A stretch of 64,000 bases of DNA from the NCBI GenBank assembly GCA_942486035.1, contig CALNXK010000069.1:1256001-1320000 (forward strand), in the 5' to 3' direction. The notes under the pieces are model-generated. The model was not told the DNA's origin, did no database searches, and saw only the letters and a program-made list of their open reading frames with translations. The position numbers and the translations under genes are program-made. This DNA is from Porites lobata. Its lineage: Eukaryota > Cnidaria > Anthozoa > Scleractinia > Poritidae. Below, piece after piece: positions 8,261 through 19,419 of the stretch (its first letter is position 1; each line of letters starts with the position of its first letter).

Positions 8261-11200
8261 GGAAGACCTCGAAAATATTTGTTTCAAGTGAGCGGTCACA
8301 TGTGCGCTTGTTCTGTAAGAAGCAACAGAAAAAGGTCAGAAGACACCAAACCAGACAGCATAAAAGTGAATCACAAGTGGCAAAAGCAATGGCCATGGAA
8401 ACTGCCCAGGAGCCAGATTTGGCATTTGAGAAGCTTCGCCTCTTAGGTGATTACCAACACAACTGTGACGTGTTGGACCTGGGTGAGGGAGAATTAATCG
8501 TGGTGCGAATGCCAAAAGAAGTAGAAGAAGGGATTGCGGCTAACTTCTTGCCTTGCCCTAGTTGTATGGGTTTTTTCATGGCGTCAGAGCTCTAGAGGCA
8601 CCAACAAAATTGTCCCCATCGGTCCCAATAGACCCCCCCAAAATGGTCGACGGTACAGCAAGAAGCTAAGCTTCTATTACCAACAACAGTATTACTGCCC
8701 ACCAAAGATGTGAAAAAGAGCTTCCATTACATCGTCCTTTCCTCTATGAAAAACGACGAAATATCAGCCATTGCCAGAAAAGACGCCCTAATTGTTAACT
8801 TTTGCAACGCTATCTTTGAAAAAGTCGGGACAAAAAACATAAATTATGTTTCCCAAAGAATGTGCCAGTTAGCCAGGCTTCTCCAAACATTACGGAAAGA
8901 AAACGAGGCTACCACTTTCGACGACTTCATAGACACTGCACAATTTGACGAGCTAGTTGCTGCAGTGAATGATCTGTGTGGATTCAAGGAAGAATCTCGG
9001 TTGGACATAGATGTCCCCTCCGTCGCCTTAAAGCTTGGCCACAGCATAAAACAGTGTGCGCAAGTTCTTAAATCATCAGCTCTGAGGAAAAAAGATGAGG
9101 CAGCGATAAGAGAATGCCAGAACCTCATTGGGGGTCAAAGAAGCAAAACAAAGCAGAAATTCTGCTACTAGCTGCAGACCTTATGCTGCTGAAAAATCAC
9201 CTTGAAAAGAAGATGGCAGATCTTTCCAAGATTTTAAATGAAGGGGAAGAAATGCAAACCGCGGCTGGCCACTGGAGCAGCTTGGCTAAGACGACTCTGG
9301 CAAGAATAATCATCTTTAACAAAGAAGATCAGGGGAGACTGTGAACCTACAAATAGGGCAATTTCAGTGTCGCCCAAATTGGGCCAACTGCAGCACTGCT
9401 CTAAAGGCATCGTGGACAGCCTTGGAAAAGCGTCTTTGTGAGAGGTAAGATGTGAATCTGGAAAATCATCTATTAGGGCAAGGGAAGATGTATGGAAAGT
9501 CCGCGTTTTATGCCTACTCCATATTTTATACTTAGTCCGCCATCTCGCGGGGTTTTATTCTTGCCTTGTCAGTAGGCAAAGATGAATACAAAGGGCATTA
9601 AATTTCGCAATCAAAGTGCTCGGACGTTTCATAACAAATAAGGCAGATCTAATGAAACTCACACATCTGGATTAATCATACACTGTGATGCTATAAAGTG
9701 TTAGCACTTGTTTTAAAATTAAATCCTTAGGCCCAATCTAATAGGAATCACAGGCAAGCGAGGGAGGACAGTCCCAATCATACTGACACCTGACACAGGG
9801 GCAGCGGTAGAGCTGTTGATAGAAAGAAGGCCACAAGTTATTCCCAAGTCAAACACATACGTTTTTGCAAGAGCTACCAAGGGCTCTTTGGGTCATCTTC
9901 GTGGCTGGGACTGCATCTCAGCCAGCGTTACGGAAGTAAAGTAAATACAGAAGCCAGAGGCAATTACCAGCACAAAGCTGCGAAAATACATTGCGACTGT
10001 GTCACAAACTGCGGCATTGACGGAACTAGACGTGGGCTGGCTAGCATGCCACCTGGGGCGTGATATTAGAGTCCATCGCCAGTTCTATTGCCTTCACGAA
10101 TCTACAAGGGAGTTAGCCAAGGTCAGCAAACTCCTTCTAGCAGTTGACGCGGGTAATATTGAACAGGTGCAAGGAAAGAGTCTTCTGGATATGTCAGTCG
10201 AAGGTATGTAAAAATATAGCCTGATTTGCATTTGAACGCCTATATGAGGATAAATTATATTTGGCGCATCTAGTCCTCCTATTTTCTCATTGTTGATAAC
10301 CTGGTTTTCTAACAGACCTAAATAATGGAAATGACATCAGATAGGTGAATGACGAAACGGTATAACTAAATACTTGAACACATGGCATGTTCTTACTTCT
10401 CATTGATGTTCTACATGAGACCACCAATTAAAACAAATGTGGATTAACTTTTCCGAAAAAGTAATTGAAAAATGACACTTTCTTCTCTAATTATCTTTAA
10501 ATACTGACAGATATTCTGGATACTTCAGTTAACCAGGAAAATATCAGTGAGTCTGAAGGTGGGTTCACAGCGTTCACCGCCGTAATAGTCTTAACGTGTT
10601 TCGATACAGTTTTTCAGAGACCATACCAATATTTTTCAATTGCCTTAAAAGGATTTTATGCTTGTTTTATCGCTATAAAATTTTCGCCAGTAATTGACTG
10701 TGGATTGAAGTTTGTCAAAACGTAATTTTAACTAAAATCGATATTACTATGACAACAATGAACAACAAAATTGGAAATTGATAAAAGCCAAATTTTGCGC
10801 AATCTAGACCTGCCACTAAAAATCCAACACTAGGAACTTTAAGTTTGGTGTTTAGCAAATAACCTCCATGAGAAGTGAAAAAATTCTGTATGTTTGAATT
10901 CAAATAAAACGTAAATATATTTCAAACCTCGTATTTTCAACAGCCGTGATGAGTAACTTCGGAGTGCTGCTTACCGTATTTTATCGGCTATAAGCCTAGA
11001 CCCTAAAGTTTTAACTCTTAAACTTAATACGATCGTCTTCAAACATAAACACAAAACATTCAGCTATAAGCCGAGACTCAGTTCTTAAAACGTATAAGAG
11101 CTCATGAAAAATTTTAATCACATTTAGCTTTTAAAATCTGTTAAAATGAAATGAAAGAACGGGTTAATTATCCAAGGGCACGGGCAATTCGTTTGAAAAG

Positions 11201-12357
11201 CAAGGTGTCATGAATATTTAACGAAAGCTAGGCTTACCTCTCGGGAAACAACCGTATCAATATTGTTACCTACTCAATACAATGGCTAAGAGTAACAACA
11301 AATCACAGTTAAGCTGAATTTAATGTGATCCGATCAAATGAATAAAATTGAATTCACGGCTTGATCATATGAACATTCCGAGTTCAGAGACCTGTCTTTA
11401 ACAATCCTGTGTCAATAGTCGTTCATTGTCAATCTGTTATCATGCCAAAAGCCCGTCGTACATCATGCAATCTGGCGTTCAAACTTAAAATAGTCGCCGA
11501 TGCAGAAGCCGTCGGGAACAACTCTGAGATCGCGAGGGAATAAGGTAATATCATATTTCGATGCTAGGAAAGTTTGGTATATTTTCGTTCTTGCCATCTG
11601 TTAAAGCAATCTGCTTTCTCACCACCAAATATTTCAACTGATTTAAACGGTCGTCATTTCAATGTTGGCTGTTTTCTCAGCATGAGAATGTGGCTCTGTT
11701 TATATTCCAATTTTTTTCAGGCTCTGGCCAAAGCTCGGTGGAGACAAAAAAAAGAAGTAAGTTTGTTGTTCGTTTGCCACAAATGCATATAAAAAATGCA
11801 CAATAACAGAACACTGAGAAAAATTATCGCTAAGGTTTTCCTAGCCTCCCCCGCAGGCTGTACAAGTTATTACGCAGAATCCAGTTTTAACAGCATTTTA
11901 CCTCTGAAAGACATTCTTACCTTAGAAAAGTGAAACGCAACTTGTCAAACATTCATGTTACACTGGCTATTCCTTAACAATAGCAACTTCATTTAAATCT
12001 CCATTTGAATTTACTCCAACCAAAAGGAGATTGAAACCCGCCTTACCCAGCTACACAATTTACTTTGTTTCTCTCGTTCCCCCCACCCCCCGCCCACGAT
12101 CCCTGGCATATTGCGGGCCTTCTCCTCACATCGTTTTGTGATACACGTGTTTTTAGCAAAACCATTTACATTTTGCGTCTCTCTTTTCAGGTCTCGTGGT
12201 AAAAAGCCCACAGGAACAGGATGAAAAAAGAGCTGTTTTGCAGCATTTGGGAGCGTTTATAATGTCTGAGGTAGCACCTGGGAAGGAGGCCTGTGAAGAG
12301 TGTATAAGAAAGAGTGACGGTGCCCTCTGCAGGCACAATTGGACTACAATCATTTAA
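8261..12357 (+). pseudogene. decayed multi-exon zinc-finger / YR-like gene, copy 1
   Basis: Exons inferred from splice signals and from similarity to the copies at 20-23 kb: 8261-9445, 9731-10203, 10511-10558 (48 bp, phase-consistent), possibly one starting about 10943, 11721-11756, and 12191-12357 (stop). Exon 1 encodes a basic N-terminus, LGEGELIVVRMP, a CPSCMGFF zinc-finger half, and a helical domain (MCQLARLLQTLRKENEA). It carries TAG stops at 8593 (TGG in other copies) and near 8629. The 9731 exon reads GKRGRTVPIILTPDTGAA, then TSTKLRKYIATVSQ and LGRDIRVHRQFY, matching the LR..AT...LGH...Y pattern of tyrosine recombinases, with the His of LGH now Arg. The last exon is SANT-like (DEKRAVLQHLGAFI). 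I recall this architecture in uncharacterised fish and cnidarian proteins. Function is unknown; several stops and frameshifts make this copy dead. Confidence 0.72.
10973..11560 (+). mobile_element. pogo-like element remnant, left part
   Basis: It starts with TTACCGTATTTTATCGGCTA, close to the terminal repeat of the element at 25841, and has the same internal CTATAAGCCGAGAC motif near 11075. ATG 11442 opens a short frame (MPKARRTSCNLAFKLKIVAD) homologous to the Brinker/CENP-B-type helix-turn-helix at 26.3 kb, closed by TAA at 11541. No right terminal repeat is found, so it is truncated. It sits in an intron of the decayed zinc-finger gene. Confidence 0.65.
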
Positions 12358-13303
12358 TAAGTAATTCGTAAAAAACGAAATAGACCAAAGAAAAAAAATG
12401 TTTAAATAAGGTCACCTTATTTTACTATTTTTCTTTTCTTTTGTCGATTTCGATTGTTTCTCTCTTTATTCAGGCTCGTAATATTCTTGTGTGGGGAGCC
12501 CATAGCGTGTGCTCGGCTACTTCTTGCACAAGGTTACTCTTGGCCTGTTTTAAAAAAATTTGCCATTTTCAGACTCCAAAAAATTCTTATTAACCTCAAT
12601 ATTTTTATGATTTACAGCTCCTACGCCAATATGGCGGCAGACTTACCTGTACAAGGGGCACCCAACACAATATGTTTTGCTTTGAATATCTGTTCGCAGA
12701 AGCAAATTTTATCAATAACATGCAGACTTAAGTCCTATGATATGTAGTGATATTGGGTCAGGTCAGGTCTAGTGCCTGCTACTGGTAACATTGTAACCCA
12801 GTACCACCTGCCGCATGGTCGGGTTGCCGGTGACTAAACCGACTCCCCCTCCAGCGTTACGCTGGTGAGGCAGGTGGCATGTCACCCTGCAGGACAAAAA
12901 ACAAGACCCATAAAAGGGTGGATGAGCTCTATCTAGAGCCAACGGCCATTGTGCAAATTAGTTTTGCGGATATCTCTGGGAGGAAACCAAAAGAAATCCG
13001 GAATGGAGCCCATAAGACTAGTACAAGCTACCTTAGATGCTGTATGCGTGCAAGAAAAACGTGCAATTTGATGTTGCAAAACAAGTTGATGCTGCTGGTT
13101 TTGCCATCCTCGTTCAAGCTTGTCGATCAAACAACAAACCAGATTGTCGTTCCATGTCATTTTTTTTACCTGAGAATAACCGCCTAAAAATAATGGTCTA
13201 CTCATGCTCAATGTCGTCCAACTGTGTTTGGCTGCAAATAATATTCTGTTCGAGCGTAAAGGAAACCATGCACAAAGATATTCATTAAACAAGAAAAAGC
13301 AAA
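12358..13303. other. intergenic, possible short interspersed repeat
   Basis: No gene recognised. A GC-rich block at about 12745-12900 with several small palindromes (for example CCAGCGTTACGCTGG) contrasts with the AT-rich surroundings and may be a SINE-like or other dispersed repeat. I cannot see tRNA promoter boxes convincingly. Confidence 0.3.
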
Positions 13304-13380
13304 GAACTGAAAAAGCCAGAAGTAATTATAGCGAAAACGAAATACAGAAGTATGTTGCCACTGTATCGGAAACAGCGGTT
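13304..13380 (+). pseudogene. short fragment of the YR-like gene family
   Basis: Encodes NEIQKYVATVSETAV, resembling TKLRKYIATVSQTAA at about 9990 in copy 1. It is cut off abruptly by the TTAA target of the next element. Confidence 0.4.
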
Positions 13381-13394
13381 TTTTAAAAGGAGGG

Positions 13395-13530
13395 TCCTGA
13401 AGGGATAAAATGGGAACTGGGATTGGCCGGTTTTTGCACTGGGAAAATGGGATTTAAGCCACTGGGACTGGGATTTGGTCACTGGGAATGGGAATAAAAT
13501 GTCAAAAATGGAAATGGGATAAATAGTTTG
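13395..13530 (+). repeat. subterminal GGGACTGGGATTT-type repeats, left
   Basis: Five or more imperfect copies of a TGGGA(A/T)-rich 10-20 bp motif. A second cluster in the same orientation is at 17795-17900. Confidence 0.7.
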
Positions 13531-14057
13531 GAAACATGACCAGTTGAAGCATCGCTTATTTCCTGGAGTTAAGAAACGTCAGAAAATTGCTAATGCACCC
13601 TGTTCTAGTCAATTTGTAGCATTTTTATCTAGGTTTCCCCCAAATGGCCCCGATTTGCGGTTAACGATATTTGTGTACAGCAGTGCGTGTAAAACCAAAA
13701 GTCTACATGGCATGTGTATTTGTATGATACAAACAACATGGTGGGAGCTATGGCGGGAGCAGAATTGATGACTCGCACTGTTGTCGTAGATTTTAAGTAC
13801 TTTTGTACTAAAAATGTAGTTACACACACAGAAAACTCCAAATTGAATTTACCCTTGGGTTGTTCAACAACTCAGATGGAGAAAGATTACGAAGAATGTG
13901 TGGCATAGATGAATCGAGTAGATTTTGCAAATCCAAATTCCCATTACAAACTGCCAACATCACATGTAGTTTCCTTACCTCACATCAAAATTCCAAAGCC
14001 AACCTCACAGAAGATAACCAGAAACGAGGAAACCAAAATGAGGGCTTGGGCTAAAAT

Positions 14058-14432
14058 GTGGTCCACCTCTCCGTCAACAATGCCATCAAGCAAGGCCGTT
14101 TGTCCTGGCAGAGCTACAAAAGTATTCGCGAACAAGCTCAGACCTCCTTTACACATCAGGAACTTCGCTCCAACCTCCCAACGTCTTCGCGCAACGGTTC
14201 TATTCCTGCCCACGGCAAAGCCAAAGATCTCCTTCGCAGAGAATGGAACTACACCGGTAAATGCAGTTGTGCCATTTCTGATGCAAGTTACAAAGCAGTC
14301 CATCGCTGTCGGGTTTGTGATTCTCCAGACCTCGCCATGCTCACATGCGCCAAGCGCAAATACCCAATCCCTGCATCCCAGTCAGCCTCCTCGTCAACTT
14401 CGTCCTCCACTGGCGCTGATCAGTCCTCCTGA
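14058..14432 (+). pseudogene. gag-like C-terminal fragment of second YR retrotransposon
   Basis: About 124 residues. After a helical stretch there is a Cys/His cluster (GKCSCAISDASYKAVHRCRVC ending before LTCAKRKYP in spaced form) and a Ser-rich tail ending at a stop. The C...C...H.C..C...C pattern is typical of gag zinc-binding tails in YR retrotransposons. Upstream sequence (13909-14057) may be its N-terminal part in another frame. Confidence 0.6.
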
Positions 14433-14477
14433 CTACGTTCTCTCGTTGTCCTGTCCACCAAGGTTAGAGCGTTTGGC

Positions 14478-15507
14478 TTGCCCAATTTCTTGGGTGCTAA
14501 GCATTTGGTTCCCTCGCGTTTCAACGTTGATGTTTGGTCTCACTATTTAGAACATTATCAAGATCGAGTAATTATTGACTTTCTTCTTTATGGTTGGCCT
14601 ATTAATTATCAATCAGACGTTCTGGTGTCTTCTTCGTTTCACAATCATCCTTCTGCTGTTAAGAACTCGTCATACTTGTACACTTACATTGCTAAGGAAC
14701 TCTCCTATCAATCAGTGTTTGGTCCATTTCACTGTAACCCTTTCAACACGGACTACGTTATTTCTCCGTTACTCTGTCGAGCTACGTGTCGTTCACGATC
14801 TTAGTTTTCCTGAAGGTTTATCAGTAAATGACGGTATCAGTTCGGATTACTATCTGGAACAATTCTGCAACTTGCGTCTTCCCGGAATTGACCGTTTAGT
14901 CGAGTTTGTCAACGCCAAGGGTCGTGGTTGTCACGTCTTTAAAAAAGATCTACGGCGAGCTTATCGTCAAATCCCCATCGACCCGCAGGATTACCCTTTG
15001 TTAGGCTTGTACATTGATGGGTCTTTGTACTTTCACACCGCCCTGCCGTCTGGCCTGCGTTCAGCCACTATGATCTGTCAGCATACCACAAAGAGCGTCG
15101 CTTACATTTTGAACACTGACGGCATTTCCGTCGACGTTTACATCGACGACTTTTACGGCGCTGAATCCACTGATTTGTCTGATCTCTCTTTTCAGCGGAT
15201 GAACTCTTTGTTTGCAAAATTGGGATTGATGGACGCCCCTGAGAAAGATTCTCCACCATCTCACAAAATGCTTTGTTTGGGCATTTGGATCAACACATCA
15301 GACATGACTTTGTCCGTCCCTGCCTACCGTGTTGAAGAATTACAACTCGAGCTTAACGCGTGGTTAACCAAATGTTCTTTTACCAAGCGCAAGCTTCAAC
15401 AGCTCCTTGGAAAACTGTCCTTTGTTTCCACGTGCGTTCGGCCAGGCAGGGCCTTCATGAGTCGTCTCTTAAATGCTCTTCGTTCGTGCTCTTCGGCGCC
15501 TGGGTGA
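14478..15507 (+). pseudogene. reverse transcriptase of second YR retrotransposon, frameshifted
   Basis: 14478-about 14770 encodes the pre-RT region (RFNVDVWSHYLEHYQD, SYLYTYIAKELSYQSVFGPF). After a frameshift near 14770 the 14575-15507 frame carries the polymerase: VVHDLSFPEGLSVND, FKKDLRRAYRQIPI (motif A), ALPSGLRSATMI (motif B) and VDVYIDDFYGAE (YIDD motif C), then a thumb-like LQQLLGKLSF. The frame stops at 15507 and coding continues in another frame. It is a broken copy of an RT related to, but clearly diverged from, the one at 2226-4472. Confidence 0.85.
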
Positions 15508-15514
15508 ACAGGCA

Positions 15515-17121
15515 TCCAGACATCCACTCTCCGAGGATCTTCGCGCTGACATGAACTGATGGCAGTACTTTCTCTCGCAGTAGAATGGTGTTCCCGTAAT
15601 TCCTTCTGATGTCATTGTCTCTAATCCTGAACTTTTTGCTACTGATGCGTGTCTCACCGGTTGCGGTGCGGTTTGTTTCGGCGAGTGTTTTCACAGAGAG
15701 TTTCCGGATTTCATTCTCACCCAAGAAAGGCCATTAACGAGTTGGAACTGCTCACCGTCGTCGTCTCAATCAAACTGTGGGCTCCCAAGCTACAGGGCCT
15801 TGGAGTCGAGCTTCTCTCCGATAATGCCACTTGCGTGTCAGTCATAAACTCTCAACACTCGCCTAATGTTTTCATGCAGTCCTGCTTGCGAGAACTCTGG
15901 TTGCTCCTCGCCTTGTATAACATCACGCTCATTGTCCGTTCAGTTCGCAGGTGTGATAATTGGTTAGCTGATTCTCTCAGCAGATTTCACACTGGCAAGT
16001 ATTGTCAACATTTCAAGTCTCTCGCAGGAGCTCGATCTCTTACAGAGTGTACTGTGCCTGACAGTTTATTTACTTTCGCGCTAAAGTGGCAGGATCTGTT
16101 ATCCGAGTTTATTGGTGCCTTTTGTTTTTCAGAGAACGCTGCGCAGTTGTTGCATTACGCTAACAGCATTCAGTCCTTCGCTTTTCAAGAATCCACCAAG
16201 AGGAACATGAGAACACAACTGAACTCTTATCTTTTATTTTGTGATTACTGCGCCTTTGAGCCGTTTCCTGTTTCTAAACAGGCTTATTTAGCTTATTTAG
16301 CCTTCCTTTCGAAATCATTATCTTGTTATCGCTCTTTAGTCAATTATGTCAATATTCTCAAGCATATCAACAAGTCTCTTGGAGCTGATTTCTTTTTCAT
16401 GCATAATTACAATGCTTTTCTCACGCAGCGGGCGCTTCGTCGTTTTATGGGTGACTCTGTTTGCGTCACTCATCCGGTGACGGTTGATATTCTTTTGAAT
16501 ATTTTTCAACATTTCGATTTTTCCAACCAGTTACATATTTGCATGCATGCTCTATTTCTAGTTGCCTTTTTTTCTTTTCTACGTATTTCCAATTTAGTGC
16601 CTTATGCTTCAGCCGACTGTCATGCCGATGACGCTTATTTTCTTAAGCACCAAGATGTCTATTTTACTGCTTCGGGAGCCGTTCTTAGAGTTTACAGGAC
16701 CAAAACTATTCAATTTAAACAGCACGTTTTAGATATTCCATTACCTTTTATTCCCAATTCTATTTTATGTCCTGTCACAGCTCTCAAGAAGTATTTTTGC
16801 ACAGTGCCCGCACTTGATAGCTCGCCCTTGTTTATTGTCCAGCACGGCAGGTCGCTTAAACCTATTCTCGCCACACATTTTAATCGGTTTTTCAAATCAA
16901 GCATTACCACAGTAGGTCTCGACCCAGATAGTTTTTCATCTCGCAGTTTTCGTCAGGGTGGTGCGACTTTTGCTTTCAATTGCGGCGCTCCTACTGAATT
17001 TATCAAGGAGCAGGAACATTGTCGCAGCGATGCGTATTTAGTTTACCTCATATTATCGACCAAGAAGAAACTTGACATTTTGCAGGCCATTTCCGCTCGT
17101 CTCTCCGGTTTAGCCATTTAA
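15515..17121 (+). pseudogene. RNase H plus tyrosine recombinase of second YR retrotransposon
   Basis: The RNase H part has ATDACLTGCGAV, NELELLTVVV, LLSDNATCVSV and CDNWLADSLSR. Two in-frame stops (TGA 15557, TAG 15581), probably former Trp codons, and a frameshift near 15725 break it. The 15649-17121 frame then runs uninterrupted through RNase H into the recombinase, so RNase H and YR are joined in one frame. YR motifs: LRISNL (first Arg), SRSFRQGGATFAF and SDAYLVYL (candidate Tyr). In the usual H-S-F-R motif the His is Arg here (codon 16942-16944), and a usual Trp is Cys (17020-17022). The enzyme is probably inactive. Confidence 0.85.
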
Positions 17122-17794
17122 TTTTTTTCTTTTTCTATCCATTCCCCCCCTTTTCCTTTTTTTCCTACTCCTTGGTTTGGGGTTTCTATTTTATTGCCTA
17201 TGGTTTTCAATAAATCGGTTTTTGCCCCAACTCGTGCGTCTCTTGGTGTTAACACTAATTCATGGTAAATACGTCAGACAACCAAATGTAAGACAAGATA
17301 ACACAATGGACAGGGCAGGCACTTTGCCTCTGAACTTATATGAAACGGTCTTAAAACCAGTCAATTAAAAATTCACTGATAGGCGTAGACAGACTTCCAA
17401 GCGAAAGTGATGAGCCACCTAATTCAAATGAGGATGCCAGCTTACCACCAGTCTCCCAACAATGAATGAGTAGACAGCTTTAGTGCGAGTGACAGTGATA
17501 GTGACTCTTAAGAAGAGGTAGACAGCACTCTTGAAACAATAAACATGATCTGTCCGACCAGACTGGGAAGAGTAAGAACACTTACAAGTCGGATGGCAGA
17601 TTTCCTGCAGGCAGGAATGTGAAGTGGCAGGGACTAATCGCTATAAACTCGCTACTTGCAAATTTCATTACTGTCTGAAATGATCCTGTTATCTTTGGAA
17701 CATCTTTGTAAATCCTTGTGAATTTTTGGGTCTTTGTTGGGTCGTATTTAGAAGCCGTAATTTTGCGGATGCGAAGCGAAAAGAGGTGGTATGT
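17122..17794. other. 3' region of second YR element, no gene
   Basis: Pyrimidine-rich tract right after the YR stop, then noncoding sequence. A weak acidic coding-like stretch near 17380-17460 could be a retroelement remnant. The split or inverted repeats expected for a YR retrotransposon were not found. Confidence 0.4.
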
Positions 17795-17900
17795 ACAACA
17801 CTGGGTTTTTTTCCAAATTCTGCTAGTGGCAATGGGATTTGAGCACTGGGAAGTGGGATTTCGAAAAAAAATGGGCCGGGAAATGGGACTGGTACCTCCC
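17795..17900 (+). repeat. subterminal GGGACTGGGATTT-type repeats, right
   Basis: Matches the motif cluster at 13395-13530, in the same orientation, directly inside the right inverted end. Confidence 0.65.
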
Positions 17901-17917
17901 CTTCAGGGCCCGCTTAA

Positions 17918-18573
17918 AGGTTACGTTCCTTTCTGCCAAACATTTTTCGGATTTAGACAATCAAGATTGTTTGAATTCTTGTGCTGACCAGAAAAAAAAT
18001 CTGAAATAAAATTGATCCATTCAGTAGCTGCTTGCTGCTCTGATCTTCTTCTCAATTTAATTGGATCTTTTTTTTTTATTTCTTTACCCTAAATTAAGCG
18101 TCTTCTTGTGGAGAAATGGAAGGAAAAGTAACCCTTTAACTAGTGGCTTATACTGGGACTCGTCACTTGAAATTATCAGGATCTTGATTCAAACAATTGC
18201 AAATTCAGAAGACAGTTACGAATTCTCAAGTGCTAAGAAGCCCACAAATACACACACATTGGCAAGCGTTTTCACTAGTTTACAGATCTTAGAGTTACAA
18301 TGGAACGTGCGTTTAATATCATACAATCCCTTAGCGGCATAGAATGGAGAAGTATCAGTAACTTTTGCCTGAACTGACCTTAACCCGTTGTGTTTATTGA
18401 TGAACGAGCACGTTCTTACGATTGAATAGCAGTTTGATTTGTTGAATGGAACAAAAATCTCGAAGCCAAATTGAAATGCATGCCAAACTGAACGATCCTA
18501 GGGCAGCGGTGTATCGTTCAGATTGGTTTGGTCCTTAATGGAAAGAAAAGTTAAGTTTCCGATTAGACTTGTT
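17918..18573. other. intergenic, no gene recognised
   Basis: AT-rich, short reading frames only; no motif recognised. Confidence 0.4.
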
Positions 18574-18662
18574 ACAAGTCGACCTCTTGGTGAGTGGAGC
18601 GAGCATTGTTTGGCCACGAAGTGGCCGACCATGAGCGACGAAGTGGCGAGAGGTCGACTTGT
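18574..18662. repeat. 14-bp perfect inverted repeat with structured loop
   Basis: ACAAGTCGACCTCT (18574-18587) pairs with AGAGGTCGACTTGT (18649-18662). The 61-nt interior contains a second palindrome (TGGCCACGAAGTGGCC-type) and repeated GAGCGA/GTGGCGAG strings. It could be the core of a small fold-back repeat. Confidence 0.85.
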
Positions 18663-18937
18663 CTCGCTTGATGGTTTTCCATTCACATTTCGTGCCAAAA
18701 ATGGGGAGTGGCGTGACTCGCATTTGGGGTTTTCGGTTTCATTTGTGAGTCCTTGACTTCAATGGCGGAATGTGTTGATTCCACTCCGACTAAATCTATT
18801 GAACGTGTGTGTGTATCTCCATCATCGAAGGAGCAAATTTGTTTACTTTATGAGAAAGTTGTCTCTAACAATGATTTTTGGAGAAAGTTCATGACCTCAG
18901 GGGGCCGGTAAAAAACAAAAACTTGTTTCAATCTTGA

Positions 18938-19419
18938 GTCAATATTTCACAACCAAGGAATCCTTGACATCCGCACACATTTTAAACCTACAGAGACTTT
19001 TCAATACACGCATTTCCCTTCCTGTAACCCTCACGGGGTCAGAAAAGGTCTCATAAAGGGCGAAGCCCTTAGACATCCGAGAACTAACTCCTCAGCTTAA
19101 TTCTTCTATGAACACACCTACAACTTCAAAAAACGCCTTCCCGCTAGAGGTTACCCTCACAATCTCAGAAAAAATTACCTCCGAGGTTAAATTTACTGAA
19201 CGGAAGTCAGCTTTACAAAAGAACAATGAAGTACAAAAGAAAATTCTGCCTTTCGTTACCACGTACCACGCTGCTTTGCAGAACCTTAAAAACATTTTAA
19301 TGAGCAAATGGCACTTAATTCAAGATCAACCACTACCGAGAGAAATGTACGAGCCTCCCATCATTTTATATAAAAGAGCAAAATCGCTAGGAGATATCCC
19401 CGTTGGAGCAAAACTATAA
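18938..19419 (+). pseudogene. Penelope-like retroelement fragment
   Basis: The first frame reads LDIRTHFKPTETFQYTHF, then GVRKGLIKGEALRHPRTNSS, a TAA stop, and YEHTYNFKKRLPARGYP. A shift then leads to VKFTERKSALQK and LKNILMSKWHLIQDQPLPRE, ending at 19419. These motifs match the region after the RT catalytic core and before the GIY-YIG endonuclease in Penelope-like elements. A CLAC pair at about 19455 may start the next Cys-rich part; no GIY-YIG is visible. One stop and at least one frameshift show it is dead. The 5' part with the RT active site is absent. Confidence 0.75.

Larger units (their letters stand above)
13387..17913. mobile_element. TTAA-flanked composite element with short inverted ends
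   Basis: The left edge is TTAA (13383-13386) followed by AAGGAGGGTCCTGAAGGGA. The right edge, read on the minus strand, is TTAA (17914-17917) followed by GCGGGCCCTGAAGGGGA. The shared inverted core is GGGYCCTGAAGGG. A TTAA target duplication is known for piggyBac and Kolobok transposons; no such transposase is visible. Just inside both ends lie several ACTGGGATTT-like repeats. The interior is filled by a decayed YR retrotransposon, so either that element inserted into a nonautonomous TTAA transposon or the whole unit moved together. Confidence 0.6.

Noticed and set aside
7998..8396. 132-codon minus-strand ORF
   Set aside because: It overlaps the acceptor and start of the zinc-finger exon on the other strand, whose coding frame is supported by four copies.
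12745..12900. tRNA-derived SINE
   Set aside because: GC-rich and palindromic, but I could not place A and B promoter boxes or a tail, so it is left as an unclassified repeat candidate.
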